64,000 bases of DNA, taken from Novosphingobium sp. (GTDB taxonomy: Bacteria > Pseudomonadota > Alphaproteobacteria > Sphingomonadales > Sphingomonadaceae). Both the position numbers and the translations under genes were made by a program. The notes beneath the pieces were generated by a model that was given only the letters and a program-made list of their open reading frames with translations, was not told the origin of the DNA and did not search any database. This document shows positions 16,363 through 25,829 of this stretch, piece by piece (the stretch's first letter is position 1; every line of letters starts with the position of its first letter). The stretch lies in contig JADJYM010000011.1 in assembly GCA_016719755.1 (NCBI GenBank), positions 186,001 through 250,000 of the forward strand, given 5' to 3'.

Positions 16363-17484
16363 ATGTGGGAACGGATCGGGGCCATGGTGTTCAAGGAATT
16401 GCGGCAGATGGTCCGCGATCCCGGAACCATTGCGATGATGCTGTTCTTTCCGATCATCCAGCTGGTGATCTTTGGCGTGGCGATCAACAACGATCCGCGC
16501 CACCTGCCGCTGGCCGTGGAAGCGAACGACCATTCGGCGATGACCCGCGCCATCGTCAGCGGCCTGCGCGCTACGTCCTATTTCGACGTGATCGAGCTGA
16601 CCGGCCAGCACGGCGAGGGGGAACGGCTGATCGCGGAAGGCACGGCGCAGTTCGTGCTGACGATCCCGTCCGACCTGTCCCGCGATCTGGTGCGGGGGAT
16701 ACGGCCGCAGCTGCTGCTGACCGTCGATGCCACCGATCCCGCCTCAACCGGACCTGCCATCGCCGCCGTTAACGAGGCAGTGGCCCAGGCGCTGGCGCGG
16801 GAACTGCGCGGGCCGCTGGCGCCCCGCGCGCAGACGCCGCCGCCGGTCGATCTGGTGCTGCACCGCAGCTACAATCCGGAAGGCATCACCAGCCACAACA
16901 CCGTGCCGGGTCTGCTGGCGATCATCCTGTCGATGACCATGGTGGCGCTGACCGCCATGTCCGTCACGCGCGAGGAAGAGCAGGGAACGATGGAAAACCT
17001 GCTGGCCACCCCGCTGCGCCCGATCGAGGTGATGGTGGGCAAGATCGTGCCCTATTTCCTGATCGGGCTGGTCCAGGTGGTGGTGATCCTGGCGGCCGCA
17101 TTGCTGCTGTTCAAGGTGCCGTTTGTCGGCTCGCCGGTGCTGCTGCTGGCGGTGACGCTGGTGTTCACGCTGGTCTGCCTGGCGCTGGGCTTCACCATGT
17201 CGACGCTGGTTTCCAGCCAGGTCCAGTCGATGCAGGCCAGCATGTTCTACCTGATGCCCTCGATCCTGCTGTCGGGCTTTGCCTTTCCCTATCGCGGGAT
17301 GCCGGTGCCGATCCAGTGGCTGGCGGAGATCCTGCCGCCCACCCATTACATCCGGCTGGTGCGGGGGATCATGCTGAAGGGCTGGGATCTGCGGCTTGCC
17401 CTGCCGGAAACCGGCGTGCTGCTGGGCATGCTGGTCCTGCTGACGGTAATCGCCGTGCGCCGTTACCGCGATACGGTGGGCTGA
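16363..17484 (+). CDS. ABC-2 type permease
   Basis: A 373-residue membrane component. One N-terminal helix (MLFFPIIQLVIFGVAI) is followed by a large periplasmic domain (about 50-170), then five helices at the C-terminus including the ABC-2 stretch MSVTREEEQGTMENLLATPLRP. This matches YbhS/YbhR-type exporters that pair with a HlyD adaptor. It starts 3 bases after the ATPase stop. Its 3' end overlaps the convergent M16 peptidase gene by 22 bases. Confidence 0.9.
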   Translation: MWERIGAMVFKELRQMVRDPGTIAMMLFFPIIQLVIFGVAINNDPRHLPLAVEANDHSAMTRAIVSGLRATSYFDVIELTGQHGEGERLIAEGTAQFVLTIPSDLSRDLVRGIRPQLLLTVDATDPASTGPAIAAVNEAVAQALARELRGPLAPRAQTPPPVDLVLHRSYNPEGITSHNTVPGLLAIILSMTMVALTAMSVTREEEQGTMENLLATPLRPIEVMVGKIVPYFLIGLVQVVVILAAALLLFKVPFVGSPVLLLAVTLVFTLVCLALGFTMSTLVSSQVQSMQASMFYLMPSILLSGFAFPYRGMPVPIQWLAEILPPTHYIRLVRGIMLKGWDLRLALPETGVLLGMLVLLTVIAVRRYRDTVG

Positions 17485-20333
17485 ACCGGGTCCACCCCTT
17501 CGGGCAGAACGGTCACTTCCACCGCGCGCTGCGATGTCAGATAGCGCGCGGCCAGCGCCTGAAGCTGCGCCGGGGTGATCGCCAGCAAACGGTCCTTGCC
17601 CTTCACATAACGCTCGATCCGGTCCGGCTCGGTCTGGGCGCGGTCGACCAGTGCCAGCCAGCCGGCGTTGGTCTTCAGCGCATTGTCGAAATCCTCCAGC
17701 ATCGGTGCGCGGGCGCGCAGCAGCAGATCGGGATCGATCGCCCGCGCGCGCAAGCCCGCCAGCGCTTCGGCAATCGCGGCGCGCGCGGCGGGAACCTCGT
17801 TCACTGCGACCGAGGCATTGACCGTGAAGGTGCCGTAGTCCTTCCAGGTAAACGACACCGCGCTGCCCGCGCTGGGCGAATAGGCCTTGCCCAGCTTTTC
17901 GCGCAGCACTTCGGTCATTTCCAGCCGCACGACCCGGCCCAGCAGTTCAAGCGCCAGGGCTTCGGCCGGATCGCTCGCGTCGCGGGTCTTCCAGTGGACC
18001 GTGACCAGCGCCTGATCCTTGAGGCCGGTGTGGCGCAGCACGCGCGGCGCGTTGCTGGCGGTGAAGGGGCGGTCGCGGCGGTCGGCCCACGCGCGGAATT
18101 CCGGCTCGCGCGGGGGCAGGGCGCCGAAGGTGCGGGCGACAAGAGCAATCGCCTTGTCGTCCTCGAAATCGCCGACCAGCCCGATCTCGATCGCGCCGTT
18201 CGTCAGCCGTTCGGAAATGTCGGCCTTCAGCTTGTCGAAGGTCAGCGCGCGGAACGCCTCGACCTTGCCAAGGCTGAAGCGCGGGTCGTTGTCGGACAGG
18301 ATCGCGCCGAGGTCGGCCGATAGCGCCGATCCGGGCGTCGCGCGCAGCGAGGCGAACATGTTGTTGATCGTCTGGAGATAGAGCACCTGCCCCTCGCGGC
18401 GATAGCCGGGGTCGGTGACCTGCGCGGCAAGCAGCTGCAATTGCAGATCAAGGTCCTGCGGCGTGGTTGCGGCAATCGCGGTGAAGGTCTCGTCGGTCGC
18501 GCTGACATTGCTGGAAACGGTGCGTCCGGCCAGCAGGGTATCGAGTTCGTCCTTGCTGTGCTTGCCAAGCCCCCCCAGCGCGAGGACCGAAACCATCCGG
18601 GTCGCCAGGGGATTGTCCTTCGTTGCCAGCATGTTGCCGCCATCGACCGACAATTGCACCAGCACCCGGTCCTGCTGCAGATCGGTGCGCTTGAGGTTGA
18701 GCCGCACATTGTTGGCAAAGCGCAGGGTGCGGATGCCCAGCTGCGGCTCCACGTTGTCGCTCACCACCCGGCCCGGGGCGCCGAAATCGGTGTAGGCGAA
18801 CGCGCTGGCCGCCTTGCTGGTCCCGCGCGCCAGCGGCTTGGCCATCGCCTCGCGCCAGGCCGCGCGCAGCCCCGCCTCGCCGCCACCGGGGGGGGTGCGG
18901 CCCTGAAAGCGCAGCAGCGGCTCGTCCAGCGGCAGCGCCTCGCGCTTCAGCGCGGCAAGCACGGCGACGGGGGTAATTTCGGGAATGAAGGCTTCGAGCC
19001 GTTCGAGCGAGCGGCGCGGGGTATCGGGCACGCGGTCGTCGTTGATCAGGGCCAGCACCGCTCCGACCAGCGCGGCGTGGTCGCGCGTTGCCTCGCCGGC
19101 GGCGGCGTTGCGGCTGGCGGTGCGGATATTGGCGACCTGTTCTGCCACTTCGGCGGGGGTGAAGCCATAGGCCAGCGCGCGGCGGTATTCCTCCGCCGCC
19201 TCGACCAGTCCGCGCCGCCACTTGCCATCGACCGTATCGACGCCGAGGCGGGTCAGCCGGGCTTCGCGGAACAGCTCCGATGTGCTGAAACCGGCATTGC
19301 GGAAAGGCGCGTTCGCCTCACGCGCGCGGCTCAGCAGGCGGCGGTTGACGATGCCATAGCCGACCTGCCGCAACAGGTTCTCGCGCCGCTGGGCCAGGCT
19401 GTCCGGCTCGTCCAACCAGGGTCCGGTGCGGGTGGCGCTGACGTGTTCGGCCAGCGCCGGATCGATGTGGATATCGGTGCGGGGCGTATCCTTCGCCGGG
19501 AAGGGGCCGGCCTTTGCCGGGGGTTCGGTGGGGGCGGGGCGCCAGTCGCCAAAGCGGGCGCGGATCGCGGCCTCGACCTTCGCCGCGTCGAAATCGCCGA
19601 CCACGATCAGGGTGGTCTGGCGCGGCACGTATTCGCGCCGCCAGAAGCGCTTGAGGGCATCGGCGCTCGCCGCTTTCAGCGTTTCGTCGGTGCCGATCGG
19701 CAAGCGGCGGACATAGTGCGCGCCGGGGTGGAGGAATTCGATCTGATCGAGGTAATTGCGGATCTGGTAGCCATCGCGGTCGCGCTTTTCGGACAGGATC
19801 ACGCCGCGCTCGCGCTCCACCGCGCCGGGGTCGAAGCGCAGCTCGCTGACCGTCTCGCGCATCAGCATCAGCGCGATGCCGAGCAGTTCCTCATCGCTTT
19901 TCGGCAGGTCGAGCCGGTAGGTGGTGGTATCAAAGCCGGTCGCGGCATTGGTGTCCGCGCCAAAGGCCAGGCCGTGGCGCTCCAGCAGCTTGATCATCTC
20001 GCCCTCGGGCACGTTGGTCGACCCGTTGAAGGCCATGTGCTCGACGAAGTGGGCAAAGCCGCGCTCTGCATCGGCTTCGTCCAGTGCCCCGGCATCGATC
20101 TGCATCCGCACCAGCGCGGTGCCCTTTGGCGTAGCGTTGGCGCGGATCGCATAGCGCATCCCGTTCGGCAGCTGGCCGAAGGTAAAGCCCGGATCGAGCG
20201 GCACGTCGCTTTGGGTGAAGGCCCAGACCGGGCGCGGTTTCGGCGCGCTGGCCACCTGTTCCGCGCGCGGGGCACAGGCGGCAAGGGCCAGGGTGGACAG
20301 GCTGAGGGCTAGGACAAGCTGGCGTTGGCGCAT
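17463..20333 (-). CDS. M16 family zinc metallopeptidase, probable lipoprotein
   Basis: A 956-residue two-lobe pitrilysin-type peptidase. The signal sequence ends in the lipobox LAAC (Cys about residue 20), implying membrane anchoring. The inverted zinc motif HFVEHMAFNGS (HxxEH) lies near residue 91, with a downstream glutamate in the expected helix, so the N-terminal lobe should be catalytic. The second lobe from about residue 510 lacks the motif, as usual. Likely role: degradation of peptides in the periplasm. It is followed (convergently) by the ABC permease. Confidence 0.9.
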   Translation of the reverse strand: MRQRQLVLALSLSTLALAACAPRAEQVASAPKPRPVWAFTQSDVPLDPGFTFGQLPNGMRYAIRANATPKGTALVRMQIDAGALDEADAERGFAHFVEHMAFNGSTNVPEGEMIKLLERHGLAFGADTNAATGFDTTTYRLDLPKSDEELLGIALMLMRETVSELRFDPGAVERERGVILSEKRDRDGYQIRNYLDQIEFLHPGAHYVRRLPIGTDETLKAASADALKRFWRREYVPRQTTLIVVGDFDAAKVEAAIRARFGDWRPAPTEPPAKAGPFPAKDTPRTDIHIDPALAEHVSATRTGPWLDEPDSLAQRRENLLRQVGYGIVNRRLLSRAREANAPFRNAGFSTSELFREARLTRLGVDTVDGKWRRGLVEAAEEYRRALAYGFTPAEVAEQVANIRTASRNAAAGEATRDHAALVGAVLALINDDRVPDTPRRSLERLEAFIPEITPVAVLAALKREALPLDEPLLRFQGRTPPGGGEAGLRAAWREAMAKPLARGTSKAASAFAYTDFGAPGRVVSDNVEPQLGIRTLRFANNVRLNLKRTDLQQDRVLVQLSVDGGNMLATKDNPLATRMVSVLALGGLGKHSKDELDTLLAGRTVSSNVSATDETFTAIAATTPQDLDLQLQLLAAQVTDPGYRREGQVLYLQTINNMFASLRATPGSALSADLGAILSDNDPRFSLGKVEAFRALTFDKLKADISERLTNGAIEIGLVGDFEDDKAIALVARTFGALPPREPEFRAWADRRDRPFTASNAPRVLRHTGLKDQALVTVHWKTRDASDPAEALALELLGRVVRLEMTEVLREKLGKAYSPSAGSAVSFTWKDYGTFTVNASVAVNEVPAARAAIAEALAGLRARAIDPDLLLRARAPMLEDFDNALKTNAGWLALVDRAQTEPDRIERYVKGKDRLLAITPAQLQALAARYLTSQRAVEVTVLPEGVDPVQPTVSR

Positions 20334-20359
20334 CGGCCCTTCGTGGCCGAATGCGCGAA

Positions 20360-20383
20360 TTGGGGCAAGGGGTTCTGCCCCAA
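20360..20383. repeat. Hairpin between the M16 gene and purC
   Basis: A perfect inverted repeat, TTGGGGCA (20360-20367) and TGCCCCAA (20376-20383), with an 8-base loop lies in the 89-base gap between the start of the peptidase gene and the end of purC. It could act in purC transcript termination together with the next hairpin. Confidence 0.45.
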
Positions 20384-20392
20384 AGGTCAGCG

Positions 20393-20413
20393 GTCCCGGG
20401 TCAGGCCCGGGAC
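20393..20413. repeat. REP-like palindrome, copy 1
   Basis: GTCCCGGG (20393-20400) and CCCGGGAC (20406-20413) flank the loop TCAGG, directly after the purC stop. The same loop and arms occur at 50693-50721 and 62278-62292, also at gene 3' ends. It may terminate or stabilise the purC transcript. Confidence 0.65.
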
Positions 20414-20422
20414 GACGCTATC

Positions 20423-21211
20423 TTACTTGCCGCGCAGCTTGCGGTGGGCGGACAGGTCCAGAACCTCGCTCGGGCCGTTGTCGCTGTCGAGCAGGCCGAG
20501 GCGGCGGGCGACTTCCTTGTAAGCCTCTTCCTCACCGCCGAGATCGCGGCGGAAGCGGTCCTTGTCGAGCTTTTCGCCGGTGGTCATGTCCCACAGGCGG
20601 CAGCCATCGGGGCTGATTTCATCGGCCAGGATCACGCGGCTGTAATCGCCGTCCCAGATGCGGCCGAACTCCAGCTTGAAATCGACCAGGCGGATGTTGA
20701 TCGCCGCGAACATCCCGCACAGGAAATCGTTCACCCGGATCGCCATGGCGGAAATGTCCTGCATCTCCTCGTTGCTGGCCCAGCCGAAGCAGGCGATGTG
20801 CTCTTCCGCGATCAGCGGATCGCCCAGCGCATCGTCCTTGTAGTAGTATTCCAGCAGGGTGTGGGGCAGCGGCTCGCCTTCGGGGATGCCGAGGCGCTTG
20901 GAGATCGATCCCGCCGCGACATTGCGCACCACCACTTCGATCGGCACGATTTCCACCTGCCGCACCAGCTGTTCGCGCATGTTGAGGCGGCGGATGAAGT
21001 GGGTGGGGATGCCGATGTGGTTGAGGCGGGTGAACACATACTCGCTGATGCGGTTGTTGATCACGCCCTTGCCGTTGATCGTGCCCTTCTTCTGGGCGTT
21101 GAACGCGGTCGCATCGTCCTTGAAGTACTGGATGATGGTGCCCGGTTCCGGACCTTCGTAGAGGATCTTGGCCTTGCCTTCGTAGATCTGGCGGCGACGG
21201 GACATCGGCAT
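20423..21211 (-). CDS. purC: Phosphoribosylaminoimidazole-succinocarboxamide synthase
   Basis: A 262-residue SAICAR synthase (purine synthesis), which condenses CAIR with aspartate using ATP. It shows the family blocks [31 protein letters not shown] and [12 protein letters not shown]. The length is normal for bacterial PurC with a short C-terminal extension. It is monocistronic here: purS/purQ lie about 8 kb away. The upstream non-coding region holds a strong nested hairpin (21234-21277). Confidence 0.95.
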   Translation of the reverse strand: MPMSRRRQIYEGKAKILYEGPEPGTIIQYFKDDATAFNAQKKGTINGKGVINNRISEYVFTRLNHIGIPTHFIRRLNMREQLVRQVEIVPIEVVVRNVAAGSISKRLGIPEGEPLPHTLLEYYYKDDALGDPLIAEEHIACFGWASNEEMQDISAMAIRVNDFLCGMFAAINIRLVDFKLEFGRIWDGDYSRVILADEISPDGCRLWDMTTGEKLDKDRFRRDLGGEEEAYKEVARRLGLLDSDNGPSEVLDLSAHRKLRGK

Positions 21212-21233
21212 TTCCTTGGATGCAAAATGGCAA

Positions 21234-21277
21234 GCCCCGGCCTATGCGAGTCGGCAATGGACTCACTGGGCCGGGGC
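21234..21277. repeat. Nested hairpin upstream of purC
   Basis: An outer stem GCCCCGGCC (21234-21242) pairs with GGCCGGGGC (21269-21277), and inside it GAGTC (21248-21252) pairs with GACTC (21260-21264). It starts 23 bases upstream of the purC ATG. On the purC strand it would be a 5' leader structure or a terminator of antisense reading; no regulatory RNA family is recognised. Confidence 0.45.
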
Positions 21278-21398
21278 GGTCACTCGCGCCTTTACGCCAA
21301 AACGGCGCCGGGCGCAATCGAGCCATGGATCGCGTCCGCCCGCCAGGGGAGCATGGGCGCTTAGCCGATCCTTAGGAAAAGCCAGCTAAGCCCCGGGA

Positions 21399-22067
21399 AT
21401 GGCGGTTTCGCATACCATCCAGATGCTCGGGCTGATCGGCGCGGCCTCTTACCTTGCGGCGCGGCTGGCGCGCGGGTCGGGGCGGGCGGCGTTTCATCGC
21501 TATGCGATCGTTGCCCAGCCGCGCGCCGCGCTACCGCCGATGCCGCGCGGGTTCATCGTGCGCGCGCTGGAGCCGCAAGAGCTGGCCGGCCACCGGGTCG
21601 ATGCCGGCCCGCAGGTCCAGGCCCGCCGCTTTGCCGAAGGGCTCACCTGCCTCGCCGCCTTTGATGCCAAGCAGCGCCTGACCGGCCTTATCTGGCTGCG
21701 CGAGGACCGCCACGACGAGGACGAGGTTGCCGTGCGGTTCCTGCTGCCTGCCGGATGCTGCTGGGATACGGGGCTGTGGATCGCGCCGCAGCACCGCATG
21801 GGCCGCAGCTTTGCCGCGCTGTGGGCCGGGGCGGGGGAATGGATGGACGCGCGCGGTCTGTCCCACTCGCTTAGCCGGATCAGCGATTACAACCTGCCCG
21901 CGCTGCTGGCGCACAAGCGAATGGGCGCGAAGGTTCTCGCCCATCGCAGCTTCCTGCAACTGGGCAACTGGCAATGGTCGGCCAGCGCGCGGCCCCGGCT
22001 GATCCGGCTGGACCGTGACAGCGGGGCCGAACTGGACCTGCGCGGCGTGCTGGTGGGCGGGGGCTGA
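21399..22067 (+). CDS. GNAT-like acyltransferase of unknown substrate
   Basis: A 222-residue protein. The region about 130-190 (WDTGLWIAPQHRMGRSFAALWAGAGEWM, then YNLPALLAHKRMGAKVLAHRSF) resembles GNAT/CelD-type acyltransferases: a strand, an R-x-x-G-x motif for acyl-CoA binding, and a closing helix and strand. A hydrophobic N-terminal stretch (about 6-22) may contact the membrane. The neighbours (divergent purC, convergent peptidase) give no hint of function. The assignment rests on fold-like pattern only. Confidence 0.5.
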   Translation: MAVSHTIQMLGLIGAASYLAARLARGSGRAAFHRYAIVAQPRAALPPMPRGFIVRALEPQELAGHRVDAGPQVQARRFAEGLTCLAAFDAKQRLTGLIWLREDRHDEDEVAVRFLLPAGCCWDTGLWIAPQHRMGRSFAALWAGAGEWMDARGLSHSLSRISDYNLPALLAHKRMGAKVLAHRSFLQLGNWQWSASARPRLIRLDRDSGAELDLRGVLVGGG

Positions 22068-22100
22068 CGCTCCCCCGCCCTTGTTCAAGGCTCCGCAGTC

Positions 22101-24032
22101 CTACTTCCCCAGCAGGTGCTGCTGCCAGAACTGCAACTCGCTCCAGAACTGGTAGTCCGCGTTTTCCTTCTTGGCGAAGCCGTGGCCCTCGTTGGTGCCG
22201 ACCAGGTGCCAGGCGCTGCGGCCCTTGGCGCGGACGGCGGCGACGATCTGGTCGGCCTCGCTCTGCGGCACGCGCGGATCGTTGGCGCCGGTGACGACCA
22301 TCAGCGGGATGGTCAGCTTGTCGATGCTGGTCAGCGGCGAGATTTCCATCAGCTTGGCGCGCTGCTTCGGATCGCGCTCGTCGCCGTATTCCACCCGGCG
22401 CAGGTCGCGGCGATAGCCCTGGGTGTTTTCCAGGAAAGTCACGAAATTGCTGATCGCGACGATGCAGTCTGCGGCCTTGAAGCGGTCGCCGTAACGGATC
22501 GCGCTGGCATAGCACATATAGCCGCCATAGGAGCCGCCGGTCACCGCCATGCGGCCCGCGTCGATGGCGCTGTCACCGGCCAGCCGGTCAAGGAAGGCGC
22601 CGATGTCCTTCACCGAATCCTCGCGCAGGAACGGCCCGTTATCGAGGCCGACGAAGCGCTTGCCGAAGCCGGTCGAGCCGCGCACGTTGGGGTGGAACAC
22701 GGCCACCCCCAGTTCGTTGATCAGGTAGTTCGCGCGGCCCCGGAAGCCCGGGACGAACTGGCTTTCCGGCCCGCCGTGGATCGAGACGATCAGCGGCCGC
22801 TTGCCCGGGAACTTCGCCGGATCGGGGCGGTAGAGAAAGCCCGAAACCGGCTCTCCGTCAAAGCTCTTCACCTCGACGAATTCGGGTTCGGCGTTCTTCG
22901 CCGGGTCAAGTCCGCCGGTTTCGCTTTCCGTCCAGCGGGTGACGGCCAGGGTTGCCGGATCAACCGAATAGGCATCGGACGGCACGCGGGCCGAGGACAC
23001 GGTGAGGCCGATGGTGCCCCACGGCGCGATCCTGACCGAACCGATCACGCCCTTTGGCAGGCCGGTCACTTCACGCACCGCGCCGGTTTTCGGATCGAGC
23101 AGGCGCAGCCGGGAAACCCCCGCCTCGTTGACGACATAGGCGATGAAGCTGCCGTCGGCGGCGATGTCGAAGCCTTCGACATCCCACTTCGGTTCGGGGC
23201 TGCGGGGGGTGAACTTGCCGGTTTTCGGGTCAAGCGTGCCAAGCCGCTGGAAATCGCCGCCCTCGTCGCTGGTTACCCACAGCGCGCCGTCCGGCGCGAA
23301 CTTGCCGCCGCCATAGGCAACCGCCTTCTTGTGGTTGCCGATCGGGGTCAGCTTGCCGGTGGCAAGGTCAAGCCAGAACAGGTTGGTCTTCTCGACCGAC
23401 TTGTAATTCGCCACCAGCGCGGCCTGGTTGCCGGGCGCAAAGTCGCTCAGCGACCAGCCGCCGCCGCTGACCTGCAGCACCATCTTCGCGGATGCCGGAT
23501 CGCGCGGGTCCATCACGTAAAGGTCGGTATCGGTGCCGTTGCGGCGGGTGGAGGAGAGCGCGATCAGCTTGCCATCTGCGCTGACGGCGGAGAGTGAGTT
23601 GCGGCTCTTGCCATCGGTGATGAGCGACAGGCGGCCGTCCTTCAGCGTGTAGAGCTGGTAGAATTCGTCTCCGCCCTTGTCCTTGGATACCACCAGCGTG
23701 CCGTCACCGGGCATATAAGTCCCGCCAACCGGCTCGGCCTCGAAGCTGATCTGGCGGCGGGCCATCAGCGGGCCGGCAACGCTGTGAAGCTGCGCGACAT
23801 TGCCGAAGCGGGTCGAGACCAGCATCGATTTCGTCTGCGGGTCCCAGTCCTGGAAGCTGGCGGTGCGGAATTCCATGTAGGGGCGGGTCTTGTCGACCAG
23901 AGCCTGCGGCACCGGCGGCAGGCCATCGGCGATCAGCGCGGCGGGCTTGGGCGCGACTGGCGCGGAATCCTGCGCCAGGGCGGGGGCGGCGGTAAGCGAA
24001 AGGGCAGTGAAGGCAAGCAGCAGGCTGCGCAT
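22101..24032 (-). CDS. S9 family prolyl oligopeptidase-type peptidase
   Basis: A 643-residue secreted serine peptidase. A signal peptide (cleavage after APALAQ, about residue 22) is followed by a beta-propeller (about 60-390) and then an alpha/beta-hydrolase domain. The catalytic Ser is in GGSYGGY, Asp in TGANDPRVP and His in NEGHGF, in the S9 order. The C-terminal domain is complete. The ATG at 24032 is the signal-peptide start; a much longer open extension upstream is not real. It is divergent from dacB. Confidence 0.92.
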   Translation of the reverse strand: MRSLLLAFTALSLTAAPALAQDSAPVAPKPAALIADGLPPVPQALVDKTRPYMEFRTASFQDWDPQTKSMLVSTRFGNVAQLHSVAGPLMARRQISFEAEPVGGTYMPGDGTLVVSKDKGGDEFYQLYTLKDGRLSLITDGKSRNSLSAVSADGKLIALSSTRRNGTDTDLYVMDPRDPASAKMVLQVSGGGWSLSDFAPGNQAALVANYKSVEKTNLFWLDLATGKLTPIGNHKKAVAYGGGKFAPDGALWVTSDEGGDFQRLGTLDPKTGKFTPRSPEPKWDVEGFDIAADGSFIAYVVNEAGVSRLRLLDPKTGAVREVTGLPKGVIGSVRIAPWGTIGLTVSSARVPSDAYSVDPATLAVTRWTESETGGLDPAKNAEPEFVEVKSFDGEPVSGFLYRPDPAKFPGKRPLIVSIHGGPESQFVPGFRGRANYLINELGVAVFHPNVRGSTGFGKRFVGLDNGPFLREDSVKDIGAFLDRLAGDSAIDAGRMAVTGGSYGGYMCYASAIRYGDRFKAADCIVAISNFVTFLENTQGYRRDLRRVEYGDERDPKQRAKLMEISPLTSIDKLTIPLMVVTGANDPRVPQSEADQIVAAVRAKGRSAWHLVGTNEGHGFAKKENADYQFWSELQFWQQHLLGK

Positions 24033-24188
24033 GATTCTGGGATCCCCGGTTGATTGACGCAATTGGCCCAGCCTGGCGCAAGCCCCGCGCGCGGGCAACC
24101 GGCCAATCGACGAACCGCTGACAGCAGGGGGACGATGGGCGAGCCGCAGGAGGTGGACTTGCGCCGATCGGCGCGGCAGGGTGGGGCG

Positions 24189-25661
24189 ATGCTTAAACAC
24201 CTGCTGCCGCTCGCCGCCCTGCTGTTTGCCGTTCCCGCTCAGGCGGATAGGCCCGCGCCGCTTCAGCAGCAGGTCGAAGCGGTGCTGGCCGCCGCGCCCG
24301 CCGGAACCCGCTTTGGCCTGCTGGTGGTGGACGAACAGGGCCGCGAAGTGGTGGCCATCGCGCCCGATCAGCGCTTCATCCCGGCTTCGAACACCAAGCT
24401 GTTCACCACTGCCGCCGCGATGGCCGTGATGAGCGGGGACGACGCCGCTTTCCGCATCGGCGGCGCAACCGATCTCGCGCTGGTTCCGGCAAGCAAGGGC
24501 GCACCCGATGCATGGCTGACCGGGCGGGGCGGGGTAAGCCTGTCGACCGCGCCCGACTGCGTCCAGCACTGCCTTGCCCAGCTGGCTGACTGGGTGGCCG
24601 CCCGCACCCGCCGCCTGCGCGATGTGGTCGCGGATGACAGCCATTTCGTCGACCAGCGCTGGAGCCCGGGGATGAGCTGGAACAACATCGGCACCGACAG
24701 CGGTACGGCGACATCGGCGCTGATCGTCGACAACAACGAAGTGCCCATCACGGTTTCGCCGGGGCAGCCCGGAGAGCCGGCCAAGGTTGCCGTCTCGCCC
24801 TATTTCACGCTGGTGAACGAGGTGGTGACCAGCGCCGGGGGCAAGACGCAGATCGCCGTGGACCGGGCGGTGAATGGCCGGACGCTGCGGGTTTACGGCC
24901 GGATCGCGGCGGGGGCACCGCCGTGGAAGGACCTGCTGGGGATCGATGACGGCGCCGATTTTGCGGCATGGGCGCTGCGCCAGGCCCTGACCGCGCGGGG
25001 CGTAAAGATCACCGGTCGGACCCGGCTCAATCATCAAGCGCCAAGGGACCCGTTGGCGATGGAGATCAGGAGCGTTCCGCGCCCGGCGGCGCGGATCGTG
25101 ATTGAGGCTCCCGGCCTTGCCGAGGAAGTCTCCGGGATCAACAAGCCCAGCCAGAACCTCCACGCCGAGGCGCTGCTGCGCCGGCTTGGCATCGCCGCTG
25201 CCGATCGCAATCTGCTTGCCACGCCGACCGCGCAGCGCGGTTCGCTCGAAGCCGGGCTGGAGGCAATGCGCGCGGTGCTGGCCGGGGCCGGCCTGCCGCG
25301 CACGGGCTACGATTTCTCCGATGGCTCAGGCATGTCGACCTACAACCGGGTGTCGCCGCGCGCGGCCGTGGCGCTGCTGCGCTGGGGGGCGAAACAGCCA
25401 TGGGGAGCGGACTGGCGCGCCTCGCTGCCGGTCGGCGGGGTAGATGGCACACTGAAGCGCCGCTTTGCCGGCACGCCGCTGGCCGGGCAGATCTTCGCCA
25501 AGACCGGCACGCTCAATGCCACCAACGGGCTGTCAGGCTATCTGCGCGCGGCCAGCGGGCGAGAGCTGACTTTCGCGATTTTCGCCAACGATGTGCCGGA
25601 CGGGACCAGCGCCCTGGCGGCGATGGATGCCGCGCTGGCCGCCGTGGCGGCTGCCAACTAG
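24189..25661 (+). CDS. dacB: D-alanyl-D-alanine carboxypeptidase/endopeptidase (PBP4)
   Basis: A 490-residue S13 peptidase that trims and cleaves peptidoglycan cross-links in the periplasm. A signal peptide (LLPLAALLFAVPAQA) is followed by the SxxK motif in PASNTKLFT, the SxN motif in NKPSQNLHAE and the KTG motif in FAKTGTLN. The insertion domain between SxxK and SxN is present. An upstream in-frame extension is ignored because the ATG at 24189 begins the signal peptide. It is divergent from the S9 peptidase. Confidence 0.92.
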   Translation: MLKHLLPLAALLFAVPAQADRPAPLQQQVEAVLAAAPAGTRFGLLVVDEQGREVVAIAPDQRFIPASNTKLFTTAAAMAVMSGDDAAFRIGGATDLALVPASKGAPDAWLTGRGGVSLSTAPDCVQHCLAQLADWVAARTRRLRDVVADDSHFVDQRWSPGMSWNNIGTDSGTATSALIVDNNEVPITVSPGQPGEPAKVAVSPYFTLVNEVVTSAGGKTQIAVDRAVNGRTLRVYGRIAAGAPPWKDLLGIDDGADFAAWALRQALTARGVKITGRTRLNHQAPRDPLAMEIRSVPRPAARIVIEAPGLAEEVSGINKPSQNLHAEALLRRLGIAAADRNLLATPTAQRGSLEAGLEAMRAVLAGAGLPRTGYDFSDGSGMSTYNRVSPRAAVALLRWGAKQPWGADWRASLPVGGVDGTLKRRFAGTPLAGQIFAKTGTLNATNGLSGYLRAASGRELTFAIFANDVPDGTSALAAMDAALAAVAAAN

Positions 25662-25678
25662 GCCAAATGCGGCAATTA

Positions 25679-25696
25679 TGTTGCACTGCGGCAACA
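25679..25696. promoter_or_regulatory. Possible operator upstream of the TonB receptor
   Basis: An inverted repeat TGTTGC (25679-25684) and GCAACA (25691-25696) with a 6-base spacer overlaps a direct repeat of TGCGGCAA (25668-25675 and 25687-25694). It lies about 135 bases before the receptor start, in the dacB-receptor gap. The binding protein is unknown. Confidence 0.3.
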
Positions 25697-25829
25697 GTTT
25701 GGGGTCTAACCGGCGGAAACTGTAGGCAAAGACAACAATTTTCCGTCTCGTGCGCTGGAAACGCCTGATTGGTCTGGTATCTTCCCTGCGTTCGGCCAGG
25801 GGGCCGTGTTCCAGGGGGCTAATATTCAC

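Noticed and set aside
18441-20312. Long plus-strand open frame opposite the M16 peptidase
   Set aside because: Shadow frame; the minus-strand gene has signal peptide and HxxEH motif.
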